64,000 nt of DNA, taken from NCBI GenBank assembly GCA_965216885.1, contig OZ244209.1, positions 1,178,001 to 1,242,000 on the forward strand. Direction: 5' to 3'. The position numbers and the translations under genes are program-made. This stretch comes from CAYNJG01 sp965216885. GTDB taxonomy: Bacteria; Planctomycetota; Planctomycetia; Pirellulales; Pirellulaceae. The notes below the pieces were generated by a model. That model ran no database searches. It was not told the DNA's origin and worked only from the letters and a program-made list of their open reading frames with translations. Shown here in pieces: positions 8,943 to 17,191 of the stretch (positions within the stretch are counted from its first letter, which is position 1; each line of letters opens with the position of its first letter).

Positions 8943-9713
8943 TTATCGAAAGAGAGGTGCAAGCAGGCCCACGGCGCCGATCACGAGGAGGACGGCCATG
9001 GTGACATTGCGAAGTCGGTCTCGTCCCAGCCAGGTACCGCATTGCAGGCCGACTCGGGTAACTGGTACGAGGATGGGAATCAACAGGGCGGAACTGAGGA
9101 CCGCGGTGGTAACTCGATCTCCAAATGCGTACCACAACATGCCAAGTACGGGCGGGATGGAAAGCAGGTACATCACAAAGAGAAACGAGCGGATTTTCCG
9201 GGTGCTCCAGTCGTGTGATTGAACCCAGATGACCATCATTGGACCGCCGGTGCCCGTCAGCCCTACGAAGAATCCCGATGACAGGAACGCAAGGCACGTC
9301 CAGCCGGGATGGATGGTTGCCCGTTGGCGTGGCTTCAGGAAAACCAGCAGAAGTACGCAGCCAATCACGACCGCGCCGACGAGTTGCCGGATTTGCTCCA
9401 GCGGCAGCGATTCAACCATGTAGAGCGTGGCGACGCCAACGGGCATTGCGATGAAACGCAACATCGCGGGGAAGGCAATTTCGCGTCGGTCGATGGTGTC
9501 ACGAAATCGCCAGATGCCCAACAGGTTTTGGGGAATCGTTGCCGTGAGGACAGCGGCCTGTGCTTCCGGGATGCCATGTCCGGCCCACAGCATCAGGGGG
9601 ATGATGATCAATCCACCGGCGAAACCTGTCGCGGACTGCACGAAGATGCCCAGCGAAACGACGGCGGCAAACGAGACAAAAAGCTCGGGCGGAAAGACGG
9701 CTAGACCGTTCAA
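8943..9713 (-). CDS. TSUP-family membrane permease (TauE/SafE-like)
   Basis: 256 aa, almost wholly hydrophobic, with about eight membrane segments. The two-fold TauE/SafE layout shows in the paired glycine-rich motifs: TGFAGGLIIIPLML near residue 30 and a second, ...GLTGTGGPMMVIWVQ, near 150. Family members move sulfite, sulfonates or other organic anions across the inner membrane; the substrate here cannot be told. It stands alone between the transposase element and the repeat-rich membrane protein, with no sulfur genes nearby. Length and motif positions are normal for the family. Confidence 0.85.
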   Translation of the reverse strand: MNGLAVFPPELFVSFAAVVSLGIFVQSATGFAGGLIIIPLMLWAGHGIPEAQAAVLTATIPQNLLGIWRFRDTIDRREIAFPAMLRFIAMPVGVATLYMVESLPLEQIRQLVGAVVIGCVLLLVFLKPRQRATIHPGWTCLAFLSSGFFVGLTGTGGPMMVIWVQSHDWSTRKIRSFLFVMYLLSIPPVLGMLWYAFGDRVTTAVLSSALLIPILVPVTRVGLQCGTWLGRDRLRNVTMAVLLVIGAVGLLAPLFR

Positions 9714-9786
9714 CAGTGCCTCGGTACCGGCGGCAAGATTGGCGTGTTACGGCAGTCGCGGTTGCTTTGACCGCGATGCCAGTCGC

Positions 9787-11697
9787 CTATTCTAGCCCGT
9801 TCTGGGCGTCGCGCGGATTGGGCTGCGAAGGGGCACGGTGGGAATAGTAGGATCGTCCCGTCTTGCGGGGAGCAGCAAATACCGGGATGCGGTATTTCCC
9901 TGCGACAACAAATCCTTCGTTGGGAGTGCCTGTCGTGGCCGACTGTGGTGCGGGTTGTCTTGGTGGACGGGGTGTCGACGTTGCCGTAGGCGTCGAAGTT
10001 GTAGTAGGCGTCGAAGTTGTAGTAGGTGTCGAAGTTGTAGTAGGTGTCGAAGTTGTAGTAGGTGTCAACGTTGGCCTGGGTGTCGACGTTGCGATCGCCG
10101 GGCTCGCCATTTGCTGGGAAGGTCTTGGCGGTGCGGCGGTGCGTGCCTGCGGCTGCGATGCGTCGTCCTCTTCCGGCGTCGCTGGAGGCACCGGTTTGGC
10201 TGCGGCAAACTCAGCGGTCGCGACGGAGTTTGGTTGAACGACCGTCTCCGGGGTTTCGGATTCCGAAAGCGTCAGAGTAGCGGGCATCGTTTGGGTGTTT
10301 GGCTCAATTGGTTCGAGACTCGGTGACTTGCTGGCGCCGATGAACGAATAGGCGAGGAACCAGATCGAAGTAACGGCGAGCACTGGAAGGACGAGACGAA
10401 GCAGTCGCTTTCGGTTATCCAGTGTCTTTCGTTTCGCATCGTAAGCTTCGATCTCGCGTTCGTCGGCGTTCTGGCCGTCCTTCGCTTGGTCGCGCGAAGT
10501 GGCCTCTTGGGCGATCCGGGCAATGGTTTTTTCGAAGTGTGGGTTCGTCTTGCATGGTCTGACGGCCAATTCAGAAAGCTTGACCGCTTCGTTCCTGCTG
10601 CGGTTGGAGACGGCAGAATTCAGGACGTGTTTGCTGGTGTTGACTTGGTTACCTGAAGAACTGGATTCGGTCTTCTTGGCGAGGATTTCAACGCTGGCCG
10701 GATGTTGGGAGACCGGATCCGGCGGCAGCGGTGCTGATGAGGCTGGTGCCGGCGCGGCTGTTGGGGACGCGGCTGTTGGGGACGCGGCTGTTGGGGACGC
10801 GGCTGTTGGGGACGCGGCTGTTGGGGACGCGGCTGTTGGCGGCGCGGCTGTTGGCGGCGCGGCTGTTGGCGGCGCGGCTGTTGGCGGCGCGGCTGTTGGC
10901 GGCGCGGCTGGTTGTGGCGAGGGAAGGGCACCCGGTTGGAGGACCGGTGATTCCGTGATGTCGGGTTGAATGGCAACAGCCATTGTTTGTGATTCGGTCA
11001 TTTCCGAACCAAGTGGCACTGTGCGGGCAAACTCTTGCATGCCGCGATCGCCTGTTGACGCAACTGGGGTCGGGGGATCGATAGCTGGAGCGGCGGTCGC
11101 TTCAGACCTCAACGGCGGAGTGCTCATTAAGGGTATGGAGCCTGGTACAAAAATGTCCAAAGCTGAATGTACGTTAATGCCGTCCGCAATTGTCTTGATC
11201 TGTTCGACGGTTTCCCCTGGCAGCACGGTGAATTGCACCTGTGCCGCCAACAGCATGCCGACCTCGCTACGATTTAACTTGGCGCGAACCTTGCGATCGG
11301 CGCAGACCGCCAACAGGAAGGACGTCGCAATCTCAGTCAGCCGGCCGACGCTGTCCATTTGGGTCTGCGCATAACTGGAGATCAGGTTGTAATAGTCTCC
11401 GGTCGCGTCTCCAAAGACGTCTTCGATGCTATCCGTGAGGCCGGTGGTGTCGCCTGACATGACCCGATGTCTTAAGTCGCCGATCGGCGTATCGTCATAT
11501 TCCGAGATGATTCGGAAGACTCGTTCGGTACCGTCAAGTGTCGTCGTGTGTCGCACGAGCGCCGCTGTCACCGAGGTGCAGATGACATCAATGGCGTTGG
11601 AAACTACCGTGGTCGATTCGCCCAGCATCTCGGCGAGGTGGGTGTTCAGCTCACCATCAAAGGCTGCACGGACATCGGCATTGAGATTTGCGGACAT
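9787..11697 (-). CDS. DUF937-like protein with variable Pro/Ala and Thr/Pro repeats and one membrane segment
   Basis: 636 aa. The N-terminal 170 residues are helical and compatible with a DUF937 module (unknown function; that assignment is mine from the pattern LNTHLAEMLGES... and GDTTGLTDSIEDVFGD). Then comes a low-complexity stretch with ten consecutive five-residue units (TAAPP then TAASP) at about 265-315, a charged segment and one membrane helix, RLLRLVLPVLAVTSIWFLAY (about 425-445). The rest is a Thr/Pro-rich tail with TPTTTS repeats (about 540-575) and a basic C-terminus. I infer a cytoplasmic N-terminal domain anchored by a single helix, with an extended tail across the membrane. The repeats in the DNA are nearly perfect, so length should vary between strains. 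Confidence 0.7.
   Translation of the reverse strand: MSANLNADVRAAFDGELNTHLAEMLGESTTVVSNAIDVICTSVTAALVRHTTTLDGTERVFRIISEYDDTPIGDLRHRVMSGDTTGLTDSIEDVFGDATGDYYNLISSYAQTQMDSVGRLTEIATSFLLAVCADRKVRAKLNRSEVGMLLAAQVQFTVLPGETVEQIKTIADGINVHSALDIFVPGSIPLMSTPPLRSEATAAPAIDPPTPVASTGDRGMQEFARTVPLGSEMTESQTMAVAIQPDITESPVLQPGALPSPQPAAPPTAAPPTAAPPTAAPPTAAPPTAASPTAASPTAASPTAASPTAASPTAAPAPASSAPLPPDPVSQHPASVEILAKKTESSSSGNQVNTSKHVLNSAVSNRSRNEAVKLSELAVRPCKTNPHFEKTIARIAQEATSRDQAKDGQNADEREIEAYDAKRKTLDNRKRLLRLVLPVLAVTSIWFLAYSFIGASKSPSLEPIEPNTQTMPATLTLSESETPETVVQPNSVATAEFAAAKPVPPATPEEDDASQPQARTAAPPRPSQQMASPAIATSTPRPTLTPTTTSTPTTTSTPTTTSTPTTTSTPTATSTPRPPRQPAPQSATTGTPNEGFVVAGKYRIPVFAAPRKTGRSYYSHRAPSQPNPRDAQNGLE
9974..10081. 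repeat. 18-bp in-frame minisatellite (TPTTTS repeat)
   Basis: Six tandem 18-bp units, unit GTCGAAGTTGTAGTAGGT on the plus strand. The four at 9992-10063 are nearly identical and the outer two have drifted. It codes for the Thr/Pro tail of the minus-strand DUF937-like gene; the unit is a multiple of three, so gain or loss keeps the frame. Confidence 0.9.
10754..10903. repeat. 15-bp in-frame minisatellite (TAAPP/TAASP repeat)
   Basis: Ten tandem 15-bp units: five GCGGCTGTTGGGGAC followed by five GCGGCTGTTGGCGGC. Within each block the copies are identical. The block structure shows two rounds of local expansion. It codes for the Ala/Pro linker of the DUF937-like protein. Confidence 0.95.
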
Positions 11698-11902
11698 TGG
11701 GGGCTTCGTGACGTAAGGGTCCTGAACTAGTGAAACCTAGTTTAAGATTACGCAAGTCGCCCCTTGCCGCTGACGGTATTTTCAAGGTCGTGCAATTAAG
11801 GCCCAATTCGGCGAGGCACGCCTACCGCAAGGGTTGTGTTTGGTCACCCCATGTGGACCTGTCGCAACATCCACGAGCGGATTTTCTGGGCCACTGTTCC
11901 GG

Positions 11903-13072
11903 TTATGCGTAAGATTCGTTTGCGGCGGCAATGCTGGCGCCTCGGTCGAAGGAATACCCTTGTTCACCGAGCAGTTGCTCGAGGGCGGCCAGAAGAAGCA
12001 GAACGTTGGCTTCACGAGCCCCGTAGCCCATGAGCCCGATTCGCCAGGCCTTGCCTTTGAATGCGCCAAGCCCACCGCCAATCTCGATTCCGAATCTCTC
12101 CAGAAGTCCCTTTCGGACCGTGCCGTCGTCGACGCCTTCGGGGACGTGAACGGCGTTGAGCATGGGGAGCTGGAAGCCTTCATCAGCGGTGTAGCTGATG
12201 CCGATGGCCGCGAGACCCGCTTTCAGGGCAAGGTGGTTTCGCATGTGGCGGGCGAAGCAGTTCTCCAGACCTTCGTCGAGGATCAGCGAAACGGCTTCGT
12301 AGAGTCCGTAGCTCATGTTGATTGGAGCGGTGTGATGGTAGGCGCGATCGGACCCCCAGTAGTTGGCGAGCATCGAAACGTCGAGGTACCAACTTTGCAC
12401 TTTCGTCTTGCGATTGAGGATGACGTCGACGGCTCGTTGATTGAAGCTGACGGGCGCGAGACCAGGAGGGCAACTGAGGCACTTTTGCGAACCGGAATAG
12501 ATCGCGTCGATTCCCCATTCGTCTACCTTCACCGGCATCCCGCCCAACGAGGTCACCGAGTCGACGATTAGCATGGCGCCGGCGTCATGCACGAGGTCGG
12601 CGATTTCCTTGATGGGTTGCGCTGCACCCGTGGAAGTTTCCGCCATGACGATACCGACGGCTTTGGGCTTGGCAGTTGCCAGCGCTTCCTTGAGGTCTGC
12701 CGGTTCGAAGACGGAGCCCCATGGCTTTTCGACTTTGGTGACTTCCGCACCGGCGCGACCGGCCACATCCGCCATGCGTCCGCCGAAGACTCCGTTCACG
12801 CAGGCGATCATCGAGTCGCCCGGTTCGATCAGGTTGACGATCGTCGCTTCCATGCCTGCCGATCCCGTGGCGGAAACCGCAAACGTCATATCGTTCTGCG
12901 TTTGGAACACGGCACGCAGCTTGTCCTGCATGGCGGTCATCAATTGCAGATAGAACGGATCCAGGTGCCCGACGGTCGGTTTTCCCATGGCTTCCAGGAC
13001 ACGCGGATGAATATCGCTGGGACCAGGGCCAAGCAGAACACGAACGGGCGGAGCGAGTGCGAAATCGGACAT
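11903..13072 (-). CDS. Class V aminotransferase, alanine/serine-glyoxylate type
   Basis: About 389 aa. It has the class V fold markers: LLGPGPSDIHPRVLEAM at the N-terminus, SATGSAGMEA in the cofactor pocket, the PLP-phosphate aspartate in LIVDSVTSLGG, and the Schiff-base lysine in YSGSQKCLSCPPG (about residue 197). The family transfers amino groups from alanine or serine to glyoxylate, or acts in related reactions, in the cytoplasm. I chose ATG 13072 (MSDFALAPP) because the family N-terminus begins there; an ATG at 13123 would add 17 residues of no family character. The gene is divergent from the spermidine-synthase-like gene starting at 13222, leaving about 150 bp for both promoters. Substrate preference is not readable from the sequence. 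Confidence 0.9.
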   Translation of the reverse strand: MSDFALAPPVRVLLGPGPSDIHPRVLEAMGKPTVGHLDPFYLQLMTAMQDKLRAVFQTQNDMTFAVSATGSAGMEATIVNLIEPGDSMIACVNGVFGGRMADVAGRAGAEVTKVEKPWGSVFEPADLKEALATAKPKAVGIVMAETSTGAAQPIKEIADLVHDAGAMLIVDSVTSLGGMPVKVDEWGIDAIYSGSQKCLSCPPGLAPVSFNQRAVDVILNRKTKVQSWYLDVSMLANYWGSDRAYHHTAPINMSYGLYEAVSLILDEGLENCFARHMRNHLALKAGLAAIGISYTADEGFQLPMLNAVHVPEGVDDGTVRKGLLERFGIEIGGGLGAFKGKAWRIGLMGYGAREANVLLLLAALEQLLGEQGYSFDRGASIAAANESYA

Positions 13073-13221
13073 TCTTTGATGATCGTATGCAGGAGATCGG
13101 TGATGGAATCTTCGAATCGGCACATCGTACCAGTTTCCTCAGCGACGGTCAGCGTGGGGAGAATTCGCCATTTCGGCCTTTGTCGGTCGCCCGTAGGCCG
13201 GCTGCACGCTACGCTGGTCGC

Positions 13222-13914
13222 ATGACGAAACTCAATTTCGAGATTCTTGCCTACGATGACAGTCCGCTCGGATTGCTATGTCTCAGGCGGCGGGAACTGC
13301 TCTCCCAGCCCGGTACGATTGTCACCGAAGTCACGCTCAATCATGAATTCCTGATGAGCAGTCTCTATACGGATTCCGAGCGAATGCTGTCCAGCCAGGC
13401 CATCGAAATGCACGGTGGTCAGAATCTGAAAGTTCTGGTCGGCGGGTTGGGGCTGGGCTACACCGCCAACGCGGCCATTGCGACGGGCGTGGTCGACGAC
13501 CTCAATGTGATCGAATTCCTGCCGCAGGTGATTCAATGGATGCAGGATGGACTCGTTCCGTTGTCCGATACGCTGAATAACGAACGACGCTTTCGAGCTA
13601 CCCGGGGTGACGTGTATCAGATGCTGGCGGATGAACCGTCCGAAACGTACGACGTAATTCTGATTGACGTTGACCATTCGCCGGATGATCGATTGGGCGA
13701 AGGGAACAGTGGCTTCTACACCGAGGCCGGTCTTTCCGCCGCGTCTCGTCACCTGAGCCCGGCGGGGGTATTGGGAGTGTGGTCTTACGCGGAGGATTCT
13801 CCGTTCGTGAAGGCGTTAGAAAATTCTTTCAGAGAAGTGCGCGTCGTTCCTGTGACGCATGAAAACCAGCTCGTTGGCGAACAGCACACGGACTGGCTGT
13901 TTTTCGCTCGCTAG
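13222..13914 (+). CDS. Spermidine-synthase-like methyltransferase-fold protein
   Basis: 230 aa from ATG 13222. It has a Rossmann-type SAM/dcSAM-binding fold: KVLVGGLGLGYTANAA (motif I), LNVIEFLPQVIQWM (acidic motif II, though E-F-L-P differs from the usual E-x-D), a GDVYQML segment and YDVILIDVDHSP. This resembles the spermidine synthase superfamily, many of whose bacterial members are not true aminopropyltransferases. No partner S-adenosylmethionine decarboxylase is nearby. An upstream in-frame ATG at 13057 would overlap the divergent aminotransferase gene and adds unconvincing sequence. Confidence 0.75.
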   Translation: MTKLNFEILAYDDSPLGLLCLRRRELLSQPGTIVTEVTLNHEFLMSSLYTDSERMLSSQAIEMHGGQNLKVLVGGLGLGYTANAAIATGVVDDLNVIEFLPQVIQWMQDGLVPLSDTLNNERRFRATRGDVYQMLADEPSETYDVILIDVDHSPDDRLGEGNSGFYTEAGLSAASRHLSPAGVLGVWSYAEDSPFVKALENSFREVRVVPVTHENQLVGEQHTDWLFFAR

Positions 13915-14061
13915 GGACCTGGTAGTTGTGTCGTGTAGCCGTGCCTTGCTGTCGATGCTGCGCGTCCCGGTTGACGCATGCCAGGAATTTCACATTTTTG
14001 TGTGAAAGAGATTCGTTGCCCGGAGGTGTAACATACATCCACATCATCCAGGGACGCTTCT

Positions 14062-14652
14062 GTGACGACCGCACCCCAAACACGCAACAGCCTGATTCTG
14101 CGGCTACGCGACCGCGAGGATGCCGATTCGTGGCGCGAGTTTGTTGGGATCTATGAACCGGTGATCTACCGGGTGGCCATGCATCGCGGGTTGCAGCATG
14201 CCGATGCGATGGAGTTGGTGCAGCGGGTTTTGCTGGCGGTGGCGAGAGCCGTCGACCGGTTTCAGCCGGATAGCGGCAAGGCGCGGTTTCGCACGTGGCT
14301 CTACCGCATCACGCACAACGAATTCTGTAAGGAATACAAAGCCCAGTGCCGCCATGCGGCCAGCGGGGACTCAGCCGTTCACGCCCTGTTGGATCAACAG
14401 AGTGCTCCCGAGTCGGATGATTTCTTCACCGAATACCGGCGTGCCATCTTTCGCTGGGCGGCGGACCGGGTTCGTCCGAAAGTGAAATCGTCAACGTGGC
14501 AGGCGTTCTGGGTCACCAGCGTCGAAGGCGGGACGGCCGAGCAGGCGGCGGAGAAAACGGGTCTGTCCGTGGGCGCCGTCTATGTCGCTCGTAGTCGCGT
14601 GATGGCGAGGTTGCGAAAAGAGGCCGCGCGATATGAGGAGCGACAACCATGA
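14062..14652 (+). CDS. ECF-type RNA polymerase sigma factor, kinase-linked (module 1)
   Basis: 196 aa from a GTG start. Region 2 is at about 12-80 (SLILRLRDREDADSWREFV, ELVQRVLLAVARAV, FRTWLYRITHNEF). Region 4 is at about 140-190 (TWQAFWVTSVEGGTAEQAAE, VGAVYVARSRVMARLRKE), a helix-turn-helix for the -35 element. Its end overlaps the following kinase gene by 4 nt (ATGA), so they are translationally coupled. Planctomycetes are known for ECF sigma factors paired with serine/threonine kinases. I infer that the kinase's zinc-finger-like N-terminus or its kinase activity controls this sigma factor. The C-terminal region is clearly related to that of the second sigma factor at 19451. Confidence 0.92.
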   Translation: MTTAPQTRNSLILRLRDREDADSWREFVGIYEPVIYRVAMHRGLQHADAMELVQRVLLAVARAVDRFQPDSGKARFRTWLYRITHNEFCKEYKAQCRHAASGDSAVHALLDQQSAPESDDFFTEYRRAIFRWAADRVRPKVKSSTWQAFWVTSVEGGTAEQAAEKTGLSVGAVYVARSRVMARLRKEAARYEERQP

Positions 14653-16313
14653 GTTGTGATGAGCAGGTTCTCCTTGAGTTACTTGATGGTGCGGACGTGG
14701 CCGCTGAAAACGAAGCCACCCGCCACATCGAAGTTTGCCCTCAGTGTCAGCGGCGACTCGCGGAATTGGCTGCCGACGAAGATTCGTGGAGCGATGCCGC
14801 GATCGCGCTTGCGAGTGGAGCCGAAACGTCGGTAGTCGTGTCGATCGACGCCGAGCTTTCACCGGACATGCCGCTACAGGCGGATCGTGTTTCGCTGGAC
14901 TTTCTCGATCCGCCGTCGCATCCTGAAATGCTTGGCCGAGTGGGGCGCTACGACGTGGACCGGCTGATTGGCGCGGGCGGCATGGGCATCGTGCTGCGAG
15001 CGTTCGACACCGAACTGCATCGACCGGTTGCGATCAAAGTGCTCGCCCCACACCTTGCTCACAGTGGTGCCGCTCGGCAGCGGTTCTCGCGTGAAGCCCA
15101 GTCGGCGGCGGCGGTCGTTCATGAAAACGTCGTCCCCATTCACAACGTGGATGTCGCTGGCAAGCTGCCGTTTCTGGTCATGCGGTTCGTCGCTGGTGAT
15201 TCTCTGCAGGCGCGGGTCGATAGGGAAGGGCCGTTGAGCAATGTCGAAGTGCTGCGAATTGGTGCTCAGATCGCCAGCGGACTCGCGGCTGCTCACGAAC
15301 AGGGGCTGGTGCACCGCGACGTCAAACCTGGCAACGTGTTGTTGGAAGAGTCGGTCGACCGGGTATTGATTTCCGATTTTGGGCTCGCACGCGCCGCAGA
15401 TGATGCCAGCGTGACGCGTTCTGGCGTGATTGCGGGCACTCCACATTATATGTCTCCCGAGCAGGCTCGCGGCGAATCGATCGATGGACGTAGTGATCTG
15501 TTTGGGCTGGGTAGTGTGCTGTACTTCATGTGTACGGGGCGACCTCCTTTTCGTGCCGATGGAGCCATGGGAACGTTGCATCGGATTTGCAACGATCCGC
15601 ATCGTCCGGTCGACGACGTGAACGAACAGGTGCCGGCGGGGCTGGCAAATTTGATTGATTCACTTCTGGAAAAGGACCGCACGAACCGTCCCGCCACCGC
15701 GGCGGATGTCTCGTCTCAACTAACGCAGTTGCTGCATGACAAACGAGCGAATGTGCGGTTTCGTCGTCGCAGCCGGCGGACGGAACGCTGGCGTAGGGTC
15801 GTCGCCGTGGGCGCTACGGTCGTGCTGGCGATTGGCTTCTGGGCTGCTTCGCCCTGGTGGAACGCTCGTCGGGCGGCCACAACCAGCGGGCCGGTCATCC
15901 GTGCGCCAGACGCTCCGGCACCAGTCGCTCCGGCACCAGTCGTTCCTGCAGGGGAGTCCGTCGGCGATTTTTCCGAATCGGCTCCACGGCTTGTCGGCGA
16001 GGCTTCGTTCGGACACGATCCCGCTTCAGACATCGAATCGGCGGGCGAACTGCCATTCTTCGAATCAGCCTTCCACGACCGACTGGACGCTGCAAACGAG
16101 CTGGTCGACGATTTCGCAAACCGTCCAACTGATCTGTTTGGGGAACCGATGGTGTCAGTCTCCCCGTGGAACGCCCAGTTTTCCGCTGCCGCGGGTATCA
16201 CCGATGCCATGGAGTCGGGAGCAACCGAATTCTCGCTGCAAGGTGAAGATCGCAACGAGCGTAGCTTCGATGGAATGGATTCGACGGATCCAGTAACTCA
16301 ACAACTTCAATAG
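14649..16313 (+). CDS. Membrane serine/threonine protein kinase with anti-sigma-like zinc motif (module 1)
   Basis: 554 aa. The N-terminus has H26-x3-C30-x2-C33 (HIEVCPQC), as in zinc anti-sigma domains. A complete Hanks-type kinase follows: glycine loop GAGGMG (108-113), catalytic lysine AIK130, HRDVKPGN (H222-R-D224), DFG at 243-245 and TPHYMSPEQAR in the activation segment. One membrane helix at about 378-400 (VVAVGATVVLAIGFWAA) separates the cytoplasmic kinase from a Pro/Ala/Glu-rich outer segment of about 150 residues with no recognised sensor fold. It is coupled to the sigma factor upstream, and 9 nt separate its stop from the following secreted-protein gene. All catalytic residues are present, so it should be active. 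Confidence 0.93.
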   Translation: MSCDEQVLLELLDGADVAAENEATRHIEVCPQCQRRLAELAADEDSWSDAAIALASGAETSVVVSIDAELSPDMPLQADRVSLDFLDPPSHPEMLGRVGRYDVDRLIGAGGMGIVLRAFDTELHRPVAIKVLAPHLAHSGAARQRFSREAQSAAAVVHENVVPIHNVDVAGKLPFLVMRFVAGDSLQARVDREGPLSNVEVLRIGAQIASGLAAAHEQGLVHRDVKPGNVLLEESVDRVLISDFGLARAADDASVTRSGVIAGTPHYMSPEQARGESIDGRSDLFGLGSVLYFMCTGRPPFRADGAMGTLHRICNDPHRPVDDVNEQVPAGLANLIDSLLEKDRTNRPATAADVSSQLTQLLHDKRANVRFRRRSRRTERWRRVVAVGATVVLAIGFWAASPWWNARRAATTSGPVIRAPDAPAPVAPAPVVPAGESVGDFSESAPRLVGEASFGHDPASDIESAGELPFFESAFHDRLDAANELVDDFANRPTDLFGEPMVSVSPWNAQFSAAAGITDAMESGATEFSLQGEDRNERSFDGMDSTDPVTQQLQ

Positions 16314-16322
16314 GAGAAGAGC

Positions 16323-17123
16323 ATGTTCAGGCAGTTTCTAATCGCCGCGTTGATGGTGGGCGGAGTGGCTTATTCGCTGTGGGGTCAGGTCGTCGCACCC
16401 GCGGCACCGTCCTCGCCAAAACCACTGCTGGATGCTGTTCCGCCCCCGGCCCAACCGCCCGCGTCTTCTCGACCGGTGTTATCGCAACAGCAGCGTATTC
16501 GGGCTCCTCAGATCAATTTGCCAGGTTCGGTGCCGTCGCCGTATCGTGCTGTGCCGGCCCATCAAAACTTACAGGGCCCCATGACACGCACTCATCAGCG
16601 AGCGGACGTGATTCTGCAAACGGAACAGCGGCTGTTGTCGGAGGAAGAGGTCAAGCAATTGCGAACGGTCGACGAACTGAAGTCGAAGATTCGGGGTGAA
16701 AAGGACGAGATTGCTCGGGCGACACTGGGCGATGAATTGACGGTCTTGCTGGAGACGATCTTTGATGCGGACCTGACCCAACGAGATGAACAGCTGAAGA
16801 AGCTGGAGGAACGCGTGGGGCTGCTGCGATCCGTGTTGGAGAAGCAGCGTCAGAACCGGGATCGCATCATCAAGCTTCAGATTGAGACGGTCATGCTCGA
16901 TGCGGAAGGGCTCGCATTTCCCGCCGCAGTGCCGGTGCGTCAGCAAGGACCGTATACCACGGCCAATTCTGCGCCCGCTATAGCGCCCGCTGTTACGCCC
17001 GGAACGGCATGGCAACCGGCCTACGGGATTCAGTCCTATCCGTCAACGAGTGTTACGCCTATCTTCCCGCCCACGCCGGCCAGTCCGCCTGCCGCCGCTG
17101 AAGCCCGTCCGCGACTGAATTGA
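16323..17123 (+). CDS. Secreted coiled-coil protein A of the sigma/kinase module
   Basis: 266 aa with an N-terminal signal peptide (FLIAALMVGGVAYSLWGQ), a Pro-rich spacer, then a helical, charged core (about 100-200) and a Pro/Ala-rich tail. The core contains LEEVKQLRTV-like heptads, FDADLTQRDEQLKKLEERV and RDRIIKLQIETVMLDAEGL. The same core recurs in the next gene (17192), so the two are paralogues. AGGAG precedes the ATG, and it directly follows the kinase gene. I infer an exported structural or envelope protein whose expression is tied to the module. No known family is recognised. Confidence 0.8.
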   Translation: MFRQFLIAALMVGGVAYSLWGQVVAPAAPSSPKPLLDAVPPPAQPPASSRPVLSQQQRIRAPQINLPGSVPSPYRAVPAHQNLQGPMTRTHQRADVILQTEQRLLSEEEVKQLRTVDELKSKIRGEKDEIARATLGDELTVLLETIFDADLTQRDEQLKKLEERVGLLRSVLEKQRQNRDRIIKLQIETVMLDAEGLAFPAAVPVRQQGPYTTANSAPAIAPAVTPGTAWQPAYGIQSYPSTSVTPIFPPTPASPPAAAEARPRLN

Positions 17124-17191
17124 TTCACGCGGGACGCCGATTGCCTCCGCGCGGAGTTCGCAACGATCCCGTCATCCACAAAGGAACTGAC

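Noticed and set aside
9974..10903. Tandem repeats that might be read as a CRISPR array
   Set aside because: Repeats are 15-18 bp, directly adjacent without spacers and coding; no cas genes are present.
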